Origin: Sulfurospirillum sp.
Lineage (GTDB): Bacteria > Campylobacterota > Campylobacteria > Campylobacterales > Sulfurospirillaceae
Reading direction: 5' to 3'
Assembly (NCBI GenBank): GCA_016744795.1
Contig: JADGDR010000005.1
Span: 1 to 64,000, forward strand
Length of the DNA stretch: 64,000 bases
Shown here: positions 1 to 7,770 of the stretch, one piece after another
Layout of the letters: each line of letters starts with the position of its first letter
Numbering within the stretch: the first letter of the stretch is position 1
Made by a program: the position numbers and the translations under genes
Notes under the pieces: model-generated
Told to the model about the DNA's origin: nothing
The model's database searches: none
What the model saw: only the letters and a program-made list of their open reading frames with translations

Positions 1-91
1 TGTTGTCAAGGATAATAAAAACTTTCTACAGATTATCGCTGTATTAAGTGCTTACACTCAAAAAGAGTTGGGTTTTATGTGCGAAAGTTGA
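1..91 (+). CDS. Partial CDS, C-terminal 29 residues of an unknown protein
   Basis: An open frame enters from the left edge (codons from base 2) and ends at a TGA at 89-91. The visible tail reads as plausible protein (ends GFMCES), but no family can be assigned from 29 residues. It lies just upstream of a broken gene and an orphan antitoxin, so it may be part of the same accessory patch. The start lies outside the window. Confidence 0.4.
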   Translation, partial: VVKDNKNFLQIIAVLSAYTQKELGFMCES

Positions 92-148
92 GTTAATTAT
101 TCATTTTTAGTCTAACTTTGATACAATAATAAAAAAAAAGGTTTTATT

Positions 149-1073
149 ATGCCAAAAGAGGAAGTAATTTTACCATCACCTGAAGAATTCTTTTTGAGCA
201 AAGGTTTATATGAAAAATTTAGCTTAGGTGATGAAGATGATATTGATGTTTCAAAACAAATATTGGATTTAGAATTTTTTCATGGAGCAATACGAACATA
301 TTGTACTGATTGTAAAACAGAGTCAACATTTAGAACTGATTAAATTAAAAAAGAACAAATTGAAAGTTATACTAAGCCGCATATTTATGAAAGTTTTACT
401 ATGGGGTGTGAACAAAAAAATATAACACCTGAAGAAGTATATGATAAAATTTTTGATAGTGATAATGAGTCATATCCCTTTTTAAATAAAACATTTACAA
501 TAGAATTTTACTGTACACATAATCACAAACATAGAATCTTTTTTAAATAGATTTATTCAAAAAATAGGACAATTTCCATCTATCGCAGATATGCTAAGTG
601 AAGAAGTTAAAATTTATAAAAAAATTCTAGAAAAAGAATTAGGAAAAGATAAATTTCAAGAATTTACAAAAGCAATAGGTTTATATTCTCATGGAGCAGG
701 TATTGGTTCATTTGTTTACTTAAGAAGAATTTTTGAAGTATTTATATATCAAGCAAAAGATGAAGCACTTAGTAATAACGATATTCAAGAAGAAGATTTT
801 ATAAACGCTAGAATGGTTGATAAAATAGATTTACTAAAAGAATATTTGCCTGAAGTAATTGTTGAAAATAAAATACTTTATGGTTTTGTTAGTAAAGGTG
901 TACACGAGTTATCTGAAAAAGAATGTAAAGAATATTTTAGTATTATAAAAGATGGTATAGAATTAATTCTAGATGAGAAAATAGCTAAAAGAAAGGCTCA
1001 AGATAAAAAAGATAATTTTAAGAAAAATTCATCTAAAGCACATCAAGAGATATTAGCTAAAGTAGATAAATAG
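149..1073 (+). pseudogene. Broken conserved hypothetical gene (nonsense codon plus frameshift)
   Basis: Two open segments look like halves of one protein of about 300 residues. The first starts at ATG 149 and meets TAA at 341-343, but the same frame then stays open and protein-like to a TAG at 548-550. The second half reads in the next frame and is usually called from ATG 591. Removing one T from the T6 run at 539-544 joins the frames smoothly into a segment reading IQKIGQFPSIAD, followed by a helical C-terminal domain (GIGSFVYLRRIFE, KGVHELSEKEC). I recall uncharacterised bacterial proteins of about 300 residues with this continuous arrangement; no function is known. Two independent lesions argue for a decayed gene rather than a sequencing slip, though the C-terminal half could still be translated. 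Confidence 0.7.
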
Positions 1074-1116
1074 TTTTTGTAAAATTATAAAAGACTATTA
1101 CAAGTAGGAGTAGATT

Positions 1117-1410
1117 ATGAAAGAAATTAGACCTAGTACACATCCTGGGATTATATTAAAAGAGGAGTTTACGACTCCATTGAGCATTACGCAAGCAAAA
1201 CTTTCAAAAGATTTGAATGTAGGTATTGAAACTATAAGTGAACTTTATAATGAAAAAAGAGGTATCACTCCACTTATGTCTTTGAAACTTTCAGAGTATT
1301 TTGGAACAACACCTCAGTTTTGGTTAAATTTACAAAATGTTTATGACTTGCATAAAACATATAAAAAAGAGAAAGATAATTTAAATATGATTGTTCGCAA
1401 GTTAGCATAA
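1117..1410 (+). CDS. higA: HigA-family addiction-module antitoxin (orphan)
   Basis: A 97-residue helix-turn-helix protein of the HigA/VapI type. The N-terminal RPSTHPGIILKEEF is the family hallmark, followed by an XRE-type HTH (about residues 24-60) and the typical C-terminal segment TTPQFWLNLQN. These antitoxins bind their own operator and neutralise a HigB RNase normally encoded immediately upstream. No HigB-like ORF is present: the gene follows the broken hypothetical gene by 43 bp and is followed by a convergent gene. The start ATG has a good Shine-Dalgarno (TAGGAG) about 9 bp upstream. It is therefore either an orphan antitoxin/regulator or the survivor of a decayed module. Confidence 0.85.
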   Translation: MKEIRPSTHPGIILKEEFTTPLSITQAKLSKDLNVGIETISELYNEKRGITPLMSLKLSEYFGTTPQFWLNLQNVYDLHKTYKKEKDNLNMIVRKLA

Positions 1411-1442
1411 AAAATATTATTAGTATTATTATAAAATAGAGG

Positions 1443-1462
1443 TGGGGATAGTAAAATCCCCA
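1443..1462. terminator. Hairpin between convergent genes
   Basis: A perfect 7-bp stem (TGGGGAT/ATCCCCA) with a 6-base loop lies between the end of the higA-like gene and the end of the minus-strand OB-fold gene. AT-rich sequence flanks it on both sides, so it could terminate from either direction. There is no long U-tract, so its strength is uncertain. Confidence 0.5.
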
Positions 1463-1468
1463 ATTTAA

Positions 1469-1837
1469 TTATTTATCGAAAGTACTGTTTTCTACAAGTA
1501 CTGCATAAAAGTAGCCAGCACCTAAATCAACATTTGCTTTAAGTTTCCCTTTTGCTATGACCATATCGCCTGGTGCTACATTTGATGTGCCCATCTTGGC
1601 AGTAAAAATCACTTTGTTTTTATCTGGTGTTTTAGAGTCATCTTGAACGTGAATCCAATCTTTTCCCATGATACCGCTTGAAATTTTGATTACTTTACCT
1701 CTTACGATTACATCTTTGCCATTGAGTGTTTTGTTTTTTGCATATAACTCTTCGATTTTGTACATTCCATCTGCCCCAATTAATGAAACTGATCCCAAAA
1801 CAAATACCAATAAAGCAACTAAAAACTTGAATTTCAT
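1469..1837 (-). CDS. Exported OB-fold-like protein at the end of the nrf operon
   Basis: A 122-residue protein with a clear signal peptide (hydrophobic residues 5-20, ending near GADG). The mature part has the pattern of a small OB-fold: LNGKDVIVRGKVIKIS, then MGKDWIHVQD, then GDMVIAKGKLK and GAGYFYAVLVE. I recall similar small exported OB-fold proteins near multihaem cytochromes in other anaerobes. A role in cytochrome maturation or haem/metal handling is inferred from the position downstream of nrfI, 66 bp after the preceding small gene. A strong Shine-Dalgarno (GAGGAG) precedes the ATG. Its exact function is unknown. Confidence 0.75.
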   Translation of the reverse strand: MKFKFLVALLVFVLGSVSLIGADGMYKIEELYAKNKTLNGKDVIVRGKVIKISSGIMGKDWIHVQDDSKTPDKNKVIFTAKMGTSNVAPGDMVIAKGKLKANVDLGAGYFYAVLVENSTFDK

Positions 1838-1903
1838 ATAAACTCCTCTAAATTTTTTAGTATTGTAGCAAAAAAAATTTAGAAATAGCCTTGTCTTAAG
1901 TCA

Positions 1904-2206
1904 CTATTTTCTAACTTTGTATTGTAAATTGTCTGCAAACATGATTTCATTAAACTTTCTATTTAATGCTTTAGAGTTAAAGTCTTTTGCTATTAGTTGT
2001 TTTTGAAATCTAATTACATCTCCTTCTTTTACATTTTCATGACTTACTACAACCCAAAAACTTTTCTTGTTTTCTTCTTTTACATGTAAGTATGTGTAAG
2101 CTCCACCATGTCTAACCTCTGTTACTTTACCTTGATAAAAAGGCTTTTGTGCATATAGGTTTATTGTTAAAAAACACAACATAATTAATAGACTAATTTT
2201 TTTCAT
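1904..2206 (-). CDS. nrfJ: Small exported NrfJ-like protein
   Basis: A 100-residue protein with a signal peptide (about residues 1-19, LYAQ cleavage region). The remainder is beta-rich, with GGAYTYLHVKE, FWVVVSHENVKEGD and a C-terminal LNRKFNEIMFAD. The pattern GKVxEVxxGGxYTYxxV with a late LNRxF resembles proteins I recall being annotated as NrfJ-related in Campylobacterota. Its start lies inside the 3' end of nrfI (14-bp overlap), so the two are probably translationally coupled. In Wolinella the operon order is nrfHAIJ, which this position matches. Its biochemical role is not established; the gene symbol rests on context and is tentative. Confidence 0.6.
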   Translation of the reverse strand: MKKISLLIMLCFLTINLYAQKPFYQGKVTEVRHGGAYTYLHVKEENKKSFWVVVSHENVKEGDVIRFQKQLIAKDFNSKALNRKFNEIMFADNLQYKVRK

Positions 2207-4595
2207 TTTTTTCCTTTAAATTTTTTTTTGGATATGCCAAAATTATAAGTATTGACATAATAGAGACCATAACATATACCCAGTTTGGGATAGGCACGGG
2301 GTCTCCTGTAGCATAAGAGTGCATACCTGCAAGGTAGAAGTTGACTCCAAAGTATGTCATTAAAATGGAGCTAAAAGATACTAATGACAGAGCGTTAAAA
2401 AGGTATGGTGAATATATACTTTTTAGTAATCTCAGGTGAGTGACTAAAACGTAGATGATAATAGAAATATAAGCCCAAGTCTCTTTAGGGTCCCAACCCC
2501 AGTACCTTCCCCATGATTCATTTGCCCATATTCCACCTAGAAAGTTTCCAATTACTAGCAGTACAAGACCAAGTATAAGAGCTACTTCGTTTATATCTGT
2601 TAGATTTTTTATGTGAGTATCTATGTGGACTCTTTTTTGGCTTCTTAGAATAAAAAGTATCAATGTTACAAAACCAATCACTGCACCAACTCCTAAAAAT
2701 CCATAACTTGCTGTAATGATAGAAACATGAACACTAAGCCAAAAAGATTGTAGAACTGGTACTAAGTTGGTTATGACGGGGTCAATATTACCTAAATAGG
2801 CACTTAGCATAAACACACCAGCTAAAAGCATAGCACTACTAAGAGCTAGGAGTGATTTTCTAAAAAATAGTAAACCAGCAATTAGAGCTGAATATGCGAT
2901 ATATATCATAGTTTCATAAGTATTGCTAAGAGGGGCGTAACCACTTATATACCAGCGAAGTCCTAAGGCAATAGTGTGACTTATAAAGAGTAAAAATGTT
3001 GTACATGTAGCGGCTAAATGAATTTTAGTATTTACAAGACGGTTGTAAAATATGGAGTTGAGTGAATAAAAAAGAAGTAGTAATCCAAATAAAATATAAG
3101 CAAAAGATAGATTTGAAAATATGCTGATTTTATTGAACCAAATTTCTATTTTTAGTTTTGTTTGTGAGGGGGTGATACCTTGCCCAAATTCATACTGGTA
3201 CATTTTTATATTTTTTAGATATTCAATGCCTTTATTGTAGTTTCTATTGTATGCTGAGTCTAAAAATCTTTTTGTAGCGTTTCTTAAATCATGGTAATCA
3301 AAAGTAGTAAACATGGTTTTAAAATCTACCCATTTTTGTTTTTTATCATTGGCAATGGGAAACAATTTGAGAAACTTGCCTTTGTATACCATAAAAGCTA
3401 TATTGATTCTCTCATCAACTTGAAGTACATCTCTTTCAAAAGTTCCTCTTTGAGAAGGTTTAAGTCGGTTTGCCTCTTCGACAAAACGAGCTATCTTGTA
3501 GTTTCCATTAGGATAAAAAAAGTCAGAAAATTTAAATAGCTTTTGGTCTTTAGAAACTCTTAATAGTTCTTTTAATTTTGGAGTTTTTATTTTTATAATA
3601 GGCACTTTTTTCCATAGCATTGGACGAGAGAACATACCTAATATAACTTGGTTAGCATTCATTCCTTGAAGTTCACTTTTGCCTGTGAGTTTGTTTAGTA
3701 TCTCACGGTTTAAGCTATCAAGTGCTTGCATACGCCCCATACGAGATTGAACTACAAGTGAACCAAACTCTTTACTAATCTCTTTTGAGTTTGTTTTATG
3801 TTCATGAAGATAATTTTGCAAATAAGTGTCATTTGCATGACTTGGAACTTGTGATAAACATATAAAAGCAATTAAAGAGGCTATAGGCATCCTTTTTATT
3901 CTTTTTATAAGAATTCTAAACCGTGATTTTTTATCAAATAGACTAAGAATTAATCCAAAAAATAAAAAAGCATATCCTATGTACGTAGGCGTGCTTCCTG
4001 GGTCTTGGTTGACTGAGAGTATAGTTCCAAGCTCGTCAATGTCGTAAGAAGTTTGAAAAAATTTGTAGCCTTTATATATTAGAGTGTTATTCATAAATAT
4101 ATATTTATCAAATGTTAGATTATTTTTTTTATCAATAACTGTTACATCACTACTAAAAGAGGAGGGCGAGTTACTTCCAGGGTATCTAGTAAGTTTAAAA
4201 TCTATAAGTTTAATAAAAAAGGGAAGTTTTATCTCTTGATTTTGTGCTGTTATAAAGGTGTTAGATTTTTCACCTTCACGGATACTCATAATTCCTTCTA
4301 CACCAAAATACCTAGTAATTCCAGCTCCAAAGAGTATGAGAATAAGTGCAAGATGAAAAACAAATCTAGCCTTTACTTTGTACATTTTTGTTTTGTGCAT
4401 AACCGTCATAAGGTTGATAGTGCTTAAAAATAGAATTAGTTCATACCAAATAGAATCATAGACAAGCTCTCTAGCTCTAGATGTTCCAAAGTCATTTTCT
4501 ATAAATGTTGCACATGCTGCACCAATAAAAAGTACGGTAAGTAGTAGTACCATTGTTCTATACGAACTAAAAAATTTATACATTATATATCCCAT
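2193..4595 (-). CDS. nrfI: NrfI: fused ResB/CcsA-type cytochrome c haem lyase
   Basis: An 800-residue membrane protein joining a ResB (CcsB)-like N-terminal half to a CcsA (ResC)-like C-terminal half: system II cytochrome c biogenesis, which exports haem and attaches it to CxxCH motifs in the periplasm. Evidence is the four ResB-type membrane segments around a large soluble loop, and near residues 690-705 the tryptophan-rich WWD motif (WGRYWGWDPKETW) that presents haem, followed by more membrane helices. In Wolinella the homologous NrfI is needed for the special CxxCK haem site of NrfA, which NrfA here also has. The called start ATG lacks a good ribosome site; the second ATG (4583), four codons in and preceded by GGGA, may be the true start. 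A hairpin separates it from nrfA. Confidence 0.92.
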   Translation of the reverse strand: MGYIMYKFFSSYRTMVLLLTVLFIGAACATFIENDFGTSRARELVYDSIWYELILFLSTINLMTVMHKTKMYKVKARFVFHLALILILFGAGITRYFGVEGIMSIREGEKSNTFITAQNQEIKLPFFIKLIDFKLTRYPGSNSPSSFSSDVTVIDKKNNLTFDKYIFMNNTLIYKGYKFFQTSYDIDELGTILSVNQDPGSTPTYIGYAFLFFGLILSLFDKKSRFRILIKRIKRMPIASLIAFICLSQVPSHANDTYLQNYLHEHKTNSKEISKEFGSLVVQSRMGRMQALDSLNREILNKLTGKSELQGMNANQVILGMFSRPMLWKKVPIIKIKTPKLKELLRVSKDQKLFKFSDFFYPNGNYKIARFVEEANRLKPSQRGTFERDVLQVDERINIAFMVYKGKFLKLFPIANDKKQKWVDFKTMFTTFDYHDLRNATKRFLDSAYNRNYNKGIEYLKNIKMYQYEFGQGITPSQTKLKIEIWFNKISIFSNLSFAYILFGLLLLFYSLNSIFYNRLVNTKIHLAATCTTFLLFISHTIALGLRWYISGYAPLSNTYETMIYIAYSALIAGLLFFRKSLLALSSAMLLAGVFMLSAYLGNIDPVITNLVPVLQSFWLSVHVSIITASYGFLGVGAVIGFVTLILFILRSQKRVHIDTHIKNLTDINEVALILGLVLLVIGNFLGGIWANESWGRYWGWDPKETWAYISIIIYVLVTHLRLLKSIYSPYLFNALSLVSFSSILMTYFGVNFYLAGMHSYATGDPVPIPNWVYVMVSIMSILIILAYPKKNLKEKNEKN

Positions 4596-4641
4596 ATTAA
4601 AACAAAAAGGTCAAATAACATCTTTGTTTTAGTATGAAGAG

Positions 4642-4663
4642 CCAAGGGATTTTACTCCCTTGG
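4642..4663 (-). terminator. Intercistronic hairpin between nrfA and nrfI
   Basis: A perfect 8-bp stem (CCAAGGGA/TCCCTTGG) with a 6-base loop lies just downstream of the nrfA stop. There is no U-tract in the direction of transcription, so it more likely acts as a partial terminator or as an mRNA-stabilising structure that keeps nrfA message more abundant than nrfI. That effect is inferred. Confidence 0.6.
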
Positions 4664-4673
4664 TTTGCTTAGA

Positions 4674-6182
4674 CTACTTCTTGAAGTAAGAAGAAGTTTT
4701 ATCAACGCCTTCGCGTGATTCCATATTTAAGTTGCCTTTTTTGACAGCTTCTTTATACCAAGCTTTTTCTAGTGTTGCTTTGAATTTCAACTTTGCATCT
4801 ACTAGTTTAGCAAGTGGTACGCCTGCTAGTTTCTGAGCATTTTTCTTAGTTGAAAAATCAGGAGCAGAAAAGTTTATTGCATTATATTTTGCAAGAACAC
4901 GTACTAGTTTAAGACGAGCTTGTTGAGCAGTTTCATTTGCAGAAGCAAGTAATCTTAGAGTCTCTTCAGGAGCATGGAAGAAAGAAGCATGACTTGCAAT
5001 TGAGTAATCCCATCTCCATTGAGCATGTCTGATGTCTGTTCTAATAGCTTTAAGTTCATCATCAGTAGCGCCAAGTTCCATTGCTTTTCCAGTTTCAAGG
5101 TGAGCTTTAGCAAGGTTATCCATTGCTATCTCCATCAAGAATTCTTTTCTATCAAATTTTTGCTTAACAATATTTGCAAGCTTTTTTTCACTCTCACGGT
5201 GACAAGGCATACAACTTCTGTCCATAGTCTCAAGTGGACTTTGAACTTGATGGTCACTATATTTTACAGCACCTTCTTGAGTATAAGGCATATGACAATC
5301 TGCACAAGATACACCTTTTTGAGCATGAATACCTGTTGAAGATATTTCAAACCCGGGATGTTGAGCTTTTAAAATTGGAGTTCCAGAGATTTTATTAGTA
5401 AAGTCTTTGAAATTTCTGTCATCGTAGTATTTTTCCATATTTTCAGCACTAAGTCCTTCAGCCCATGGAAGAGTTACAACTTTAGCAACGGCATCTTTAC
5501 CATCTTTTGTTTTATACTCTGTCTTTTTGAAGTAGTATTCAACGTGGCATTGTGCACATACTAAAGATCTTTTTTGTTGATGAGTAGAGTTTTTAAATGT
5601 AGGAAGACCAGCAGCTGCAAGTGCTCTATCTAAATAAGGTCTACGAACTGCAAGCTCTGCTGTTTTGTTATCATGACAATCAGCACAACCAATAGCATTT
5701 ACAACTTCTGAACCATATCTAGCCCATTTTCCTGTAAAATACTCATTTTCTCCATCTCTTTCCATTAAACGAGGAACGTCTGGAGACTTACATGTCCAAC
5801 ATGCTGTTGGCATTGGTCCAGTTTTATCATCGGTTGGAGCTCCTGTACGAAGTGAGTTTACATTGTCTTGAATTGCATAATAGTGACCACGTGGTGCATT
5901 GTAATCTTTTGCAAAACCATATCCAGCCCATAAAATAGCAAGCTGTGGTTTTGCTTCTATCATATCTTTAATTTCATCACTCTCTTTAGTTTTTTTCCAA
6001 GAGCTATATTGACGTGGGTAGTATCTTGACCACGCTTCGTTTTTGTTTTTGTCCGCTTCTGCTACGACAGGAGATTTATTAAGAGCTACACGCTCAGCTT
6101 CTCTCTCGTTTACACTGCTAGCTAATAGAGCCATAGCAGCAATAGCTACTAATGAACCTATAAGTAATAATTTTATTTTCAC
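4674..6182 (-). CDS. nrfA: Cytochrome c nitrite reductase, catalytic subunit NrfA
   Basis: A 502-residue periplasmic pentahaem enzyme that reduces nitrite to ammonium with six electrons. After a signal peptide (residues 1-23) there are five haem sites: the catalytic CWTCK (128-132), then CxxCH at 166-170, 209-213, 293-297 and 324-328. The lysine-type first motif is diagnostic for classical NrfA and requires a dedicated haem lyase, here encoded next door. VEYYF after the third haem carries residues of the calcium/active-site region. Length is normal for the family. It sits 12 bp downstream of nrfH and receives electrons from the quinol pool through it. A Shine-Dalgarno GGAG lies close to the ATG. 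Confidence 0.98.
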   Translation of the reverse strand: MKIKLLLIGSLVAIAAMALLASSVNEREAERVALNKSPVVAEADKNKNEAWSRYYPRQYSSWKKTKESDEIKDMIEAKPQLAILWAGYGFAKDYNAPRGHYYAIQDNVNSLRTGAPTDDKTGPMPTACWTCKSPDVPRLMERDGENEYFTGKWARYGSEVVNAIGCADCHDNKTAELAVRRPYLDRALAAAGLPTFKNSTHQQKRSLVCAQCHVEYYFKKTEYKTKDGKDAVAKVVTLPWAEGLSAENMEKYYDDRNFKDFTNKISGTPILKAQHPGFEISSTGIHAQKGVSCADCHMPYTQEGAVKYSDHQVQSPLETMDRSCMPCHRESEKKLANIVKQKFDRKEFLMEIAMDNLAKAHLETGKAMELGATDDELKAIRTDIRHAQWRWDYSIASHASFFHAPEETLRLLASANETAQQARLKLVRVLAKYNAINFSAPDFSTKKNAQKLAGVPLAKLVDAKLKFKATLEKAWYKEAVKKGNLNMESREGVDKTSSYFKK

Positions 6183-6194
6183 TTTGTTCTCCTT

Positions 6195-6728
6195 TTATTT
6201 AACTTCTTTTACGCCCAAATTGTTTGGTGTTGTAGATAAACCTCTAACTTTCCCGTGTGGCACACTTTTGTGGCATGACCAACATTTTCTTCCTGTCTCT
6301 ACATTTGGATTTTCAAATGAGTGATAGTTATCACTATTTGATACAAGTGTAGATGTAATACTTTTGTGGCAAGAGATACAGTTTTTTTGAACTCTTTTCG
6401 CTCCATCTTCGCTAATGACTATTGTATTGTCATAAGTATTTAGTGTAAAAGCAACGGAGTGGTTCCATCCATCTTTTGCTTTTGCTAGATACTTAGCCAA
6501 AAAACTGTCAGTAGGTAAGTGACACTCAACACAAGTTGCCCTTTGTCCATGTGAACTATGTTGCCATGTTGCATACTGGGTATTCATAACATGACAGTTA
6601 ATACATGCTTTTGGGTCACTTGATAGATACGATAATGCTTTTGATGCGTTTATAACATAGATAAACATACCTATAGCAATTGCAAACACAAATAACGTAC
6701 TATAAACTAGGAATTTACTATTTTTCAC
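6195..6728 (-). CDS. nrfH: Tetrahaem quinol dehydrogenase NrfH
   Basis: A 177-residue membrane-anchored cytochrome c of the NapC/NirT family that oxidises menaquinol and passes electrons to NrfA. One N-terminal membrane helix (about residues 8-27) is followed by four CxxCH motifs at 42-46 (CINCHVM), 66-70 (CVECH), 117-121 (CISCH) and 149-153 (CWSCH). The Met after the first motif fits the unusual haem-1 ligation known for NrfH. It is the first gene of the nrf operon, with an open 182-bp upstream region that probably holds the promoter. Confidence 0.97.
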   Translation of the reverse strand: MKNSKFLVYSTLFVFAIAIGMFIYVINASKALSYLSSDPKACINCHVMNTQYATWQHSSHGQRATCVECHLPTDSFLAKYLAKAKDGWNHSVAFTLNTYDNTIVISEDGAKRVQKNCISCHKSITSTLVSNSDNYHSFENPNVETGRKCWSCHKSVPHGKVRGLSTTPNNLGVKEVK

Positions 6729-6910
6729 ATTCCATCCTTAACTCTTATAATTTAAAACAATTATGAGTATCATTTACATGATTAACTCATAACACTACCA
6801 AAAAAACCTACAATCCTCCTATTTTTAATTTTGAGTGGAATACTACTAAAAATTATTGTACTTAACAATGACATAGGTCAAAAATATTTGATTTGTTTGT
6901 GACTAATATG
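6729..6910 (-). promoter_or_regulatory. Upstream region of nrfH with a TGAC-N4-GTCA palindrome
   Basis: This 182-bp gap precedes nrfH. At 6869-6880 it contains the inverted repeat TGACATAGGTCA (perfect TGAC/GTCA arms, 4-base spacer), a spacing typical of CRP/FNR-superfamily operators. Epsilonproteobacterial nitrite/NO genes are known to be controlled by such regulators (for example NssR in Campylobacter), but the arm sequence differs from the NssR site TTAAC-N4-GTTAA. The site is about 140 bp from the nrfH start. Assignment to a particular regulator is inference. Confidence 0.4.
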
Positions 6911-7270
6911 TTAGTTTTTTATAGAAGTAAATAATTTTTTGATTTTTAGAAGTCCTAATTTCATTCCACTATATTTCATGATTTGTGTGACTTGTTTCCA
7001 TTTTGGTCTTTCATAACAAGGACTTGGGCATTTTCTACAACTTGGTTTTTCTTCATGTTCGCACTCTTGTAGTTTTTGATATGAGTATAAAAAAACTTCT
7101 TTACATGTAGAACAAAGATGGTAATCTAGAGCTACATTTAGAGGTTCACATTTAAATTCTAAATTTAATGTTTCAGGTAATTTTTTTTCATCTATATGTT
7201 TGTCATCACAATATATTTGTGTAAATTTTAGAACAGTTTTTGTATTTTCAATTAGTTTTTCACTTGTCAA
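6911..7270 (-). CDS. ygbA: YgbA-family nitrous-oxide-stimulated-promoter protein
   Basis: A cytoplasmic protein of about 119 residues with the YgbA cysteine pattern: IYCDDKH, then LCSTCKEVFLYS, CEHEEKPSCRKCPSPCYE and a C-terminal QIMKYSGMKLGL. In Escherichia coli ygbA is under NsrR control and is linked to recovery from nitrosative stress, so its place beside nrf is coherent. A longer frame opens at ATG 7297, but I prefer TTG 7270: GGAGG sits 9 bp upstream, and TTG overlaps the TGA of the preceding gene as TTGA, the usual coupling geometry. It is the last gene of a three-gene overlapping operon. The cysteines may bind a metal or Fe-S centre. Confidence 0.88.
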   Translation of the reverse strand: MTSEKLIENTKTVLKFTQIYCDDKHIDEKKLPETLNLEFKCEPLNVALDYHLCSTCKEVFLYSYQKLQECEHEEKPSCRKCPSPCYERPKWKQVTQIMKYSGMKLGLLKIKKLFTSIKN

Positions 7271-7770
7271 TTTCTCAATCCTCCGCGTTGAGACCATTTG
7301 TATTTTTGGTCATCTTTTATCGTAGAATAGTACAATGTACCTGAATTTCTCCAAGGGTCAAGGATAATACCTTTTTTAAAACTACAGCCTTTGCATGTAA
7401 CGACTAAAGCATTGTGTTCTTCCCAGTATTTATTGATGTTTGCACCGCCTATATAGTAATCGAAACTAGTTAGGTTTTGTTTTTTTGCATGTGCTAACAT
7501 GTCGTAGGCAAAGTGCCAACATAGTCCTCTTTTTTTCATTCCTATGTTAACTAAAAAATTATGAAACAAAGGAGGAGATACGAGTTTATATTTTACTGCT
7601 AGTTGTAAGGAGTAAGAAGACATCTCAAAAGAGAGTTTTTTTACATCTTCAGTATGAGTTGATATAGAAGCTAATGTTTGTTCTAAACTCTTTACATGTA
7701 AAGGTACTTTTGGTTCTTTAGCACAACCTAAAAAGAAAAAAAGAAGAAGTATTATGGACAGATATTTCAA
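7267..7770 (-). CDS. Lipoprotein with transglutaminase-like Cys-His-Asp pattern
   Basis: A 167-residue lipoprotein: hydrophobic signal then lipobox FFLGC with Cys16 as the likely lipidation site. The mature domain carries, in order, GLCWHFAYDM (Cys), EEHNALVV (His) and ILDPWRNSG (Asp), the order and spacing of a transglutaminase/papain-like catalytic triad. No family name is certain. It overlaps the upstream diguanylate cyclase gene by 4 bp and the downstream ygbA by 4 bp, so the three are co-expressed. LapG-type periplasmic cysteine proteases of the same fold are controlled by c-di-GMP, which makes the neighbour suggestive, but similarity to LapG itself is not evident. Confidence 0.7.
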   Translation of the reverse strand: MKYLSIILLLFFFLGCAKEPKVPLHVKSLEQTLASISTHTEDVKKLSFEMSSYSLQLAVKYKLVSPPLFHNFLVNIGMKKRGLCWHFAYDMLAHAKKQNLTSFDYYIGGANINKYWEEHNALVVTCKGCSFKKGIILDPWRNSGTLYYSTIKDDQKYKWSQRGGLRN

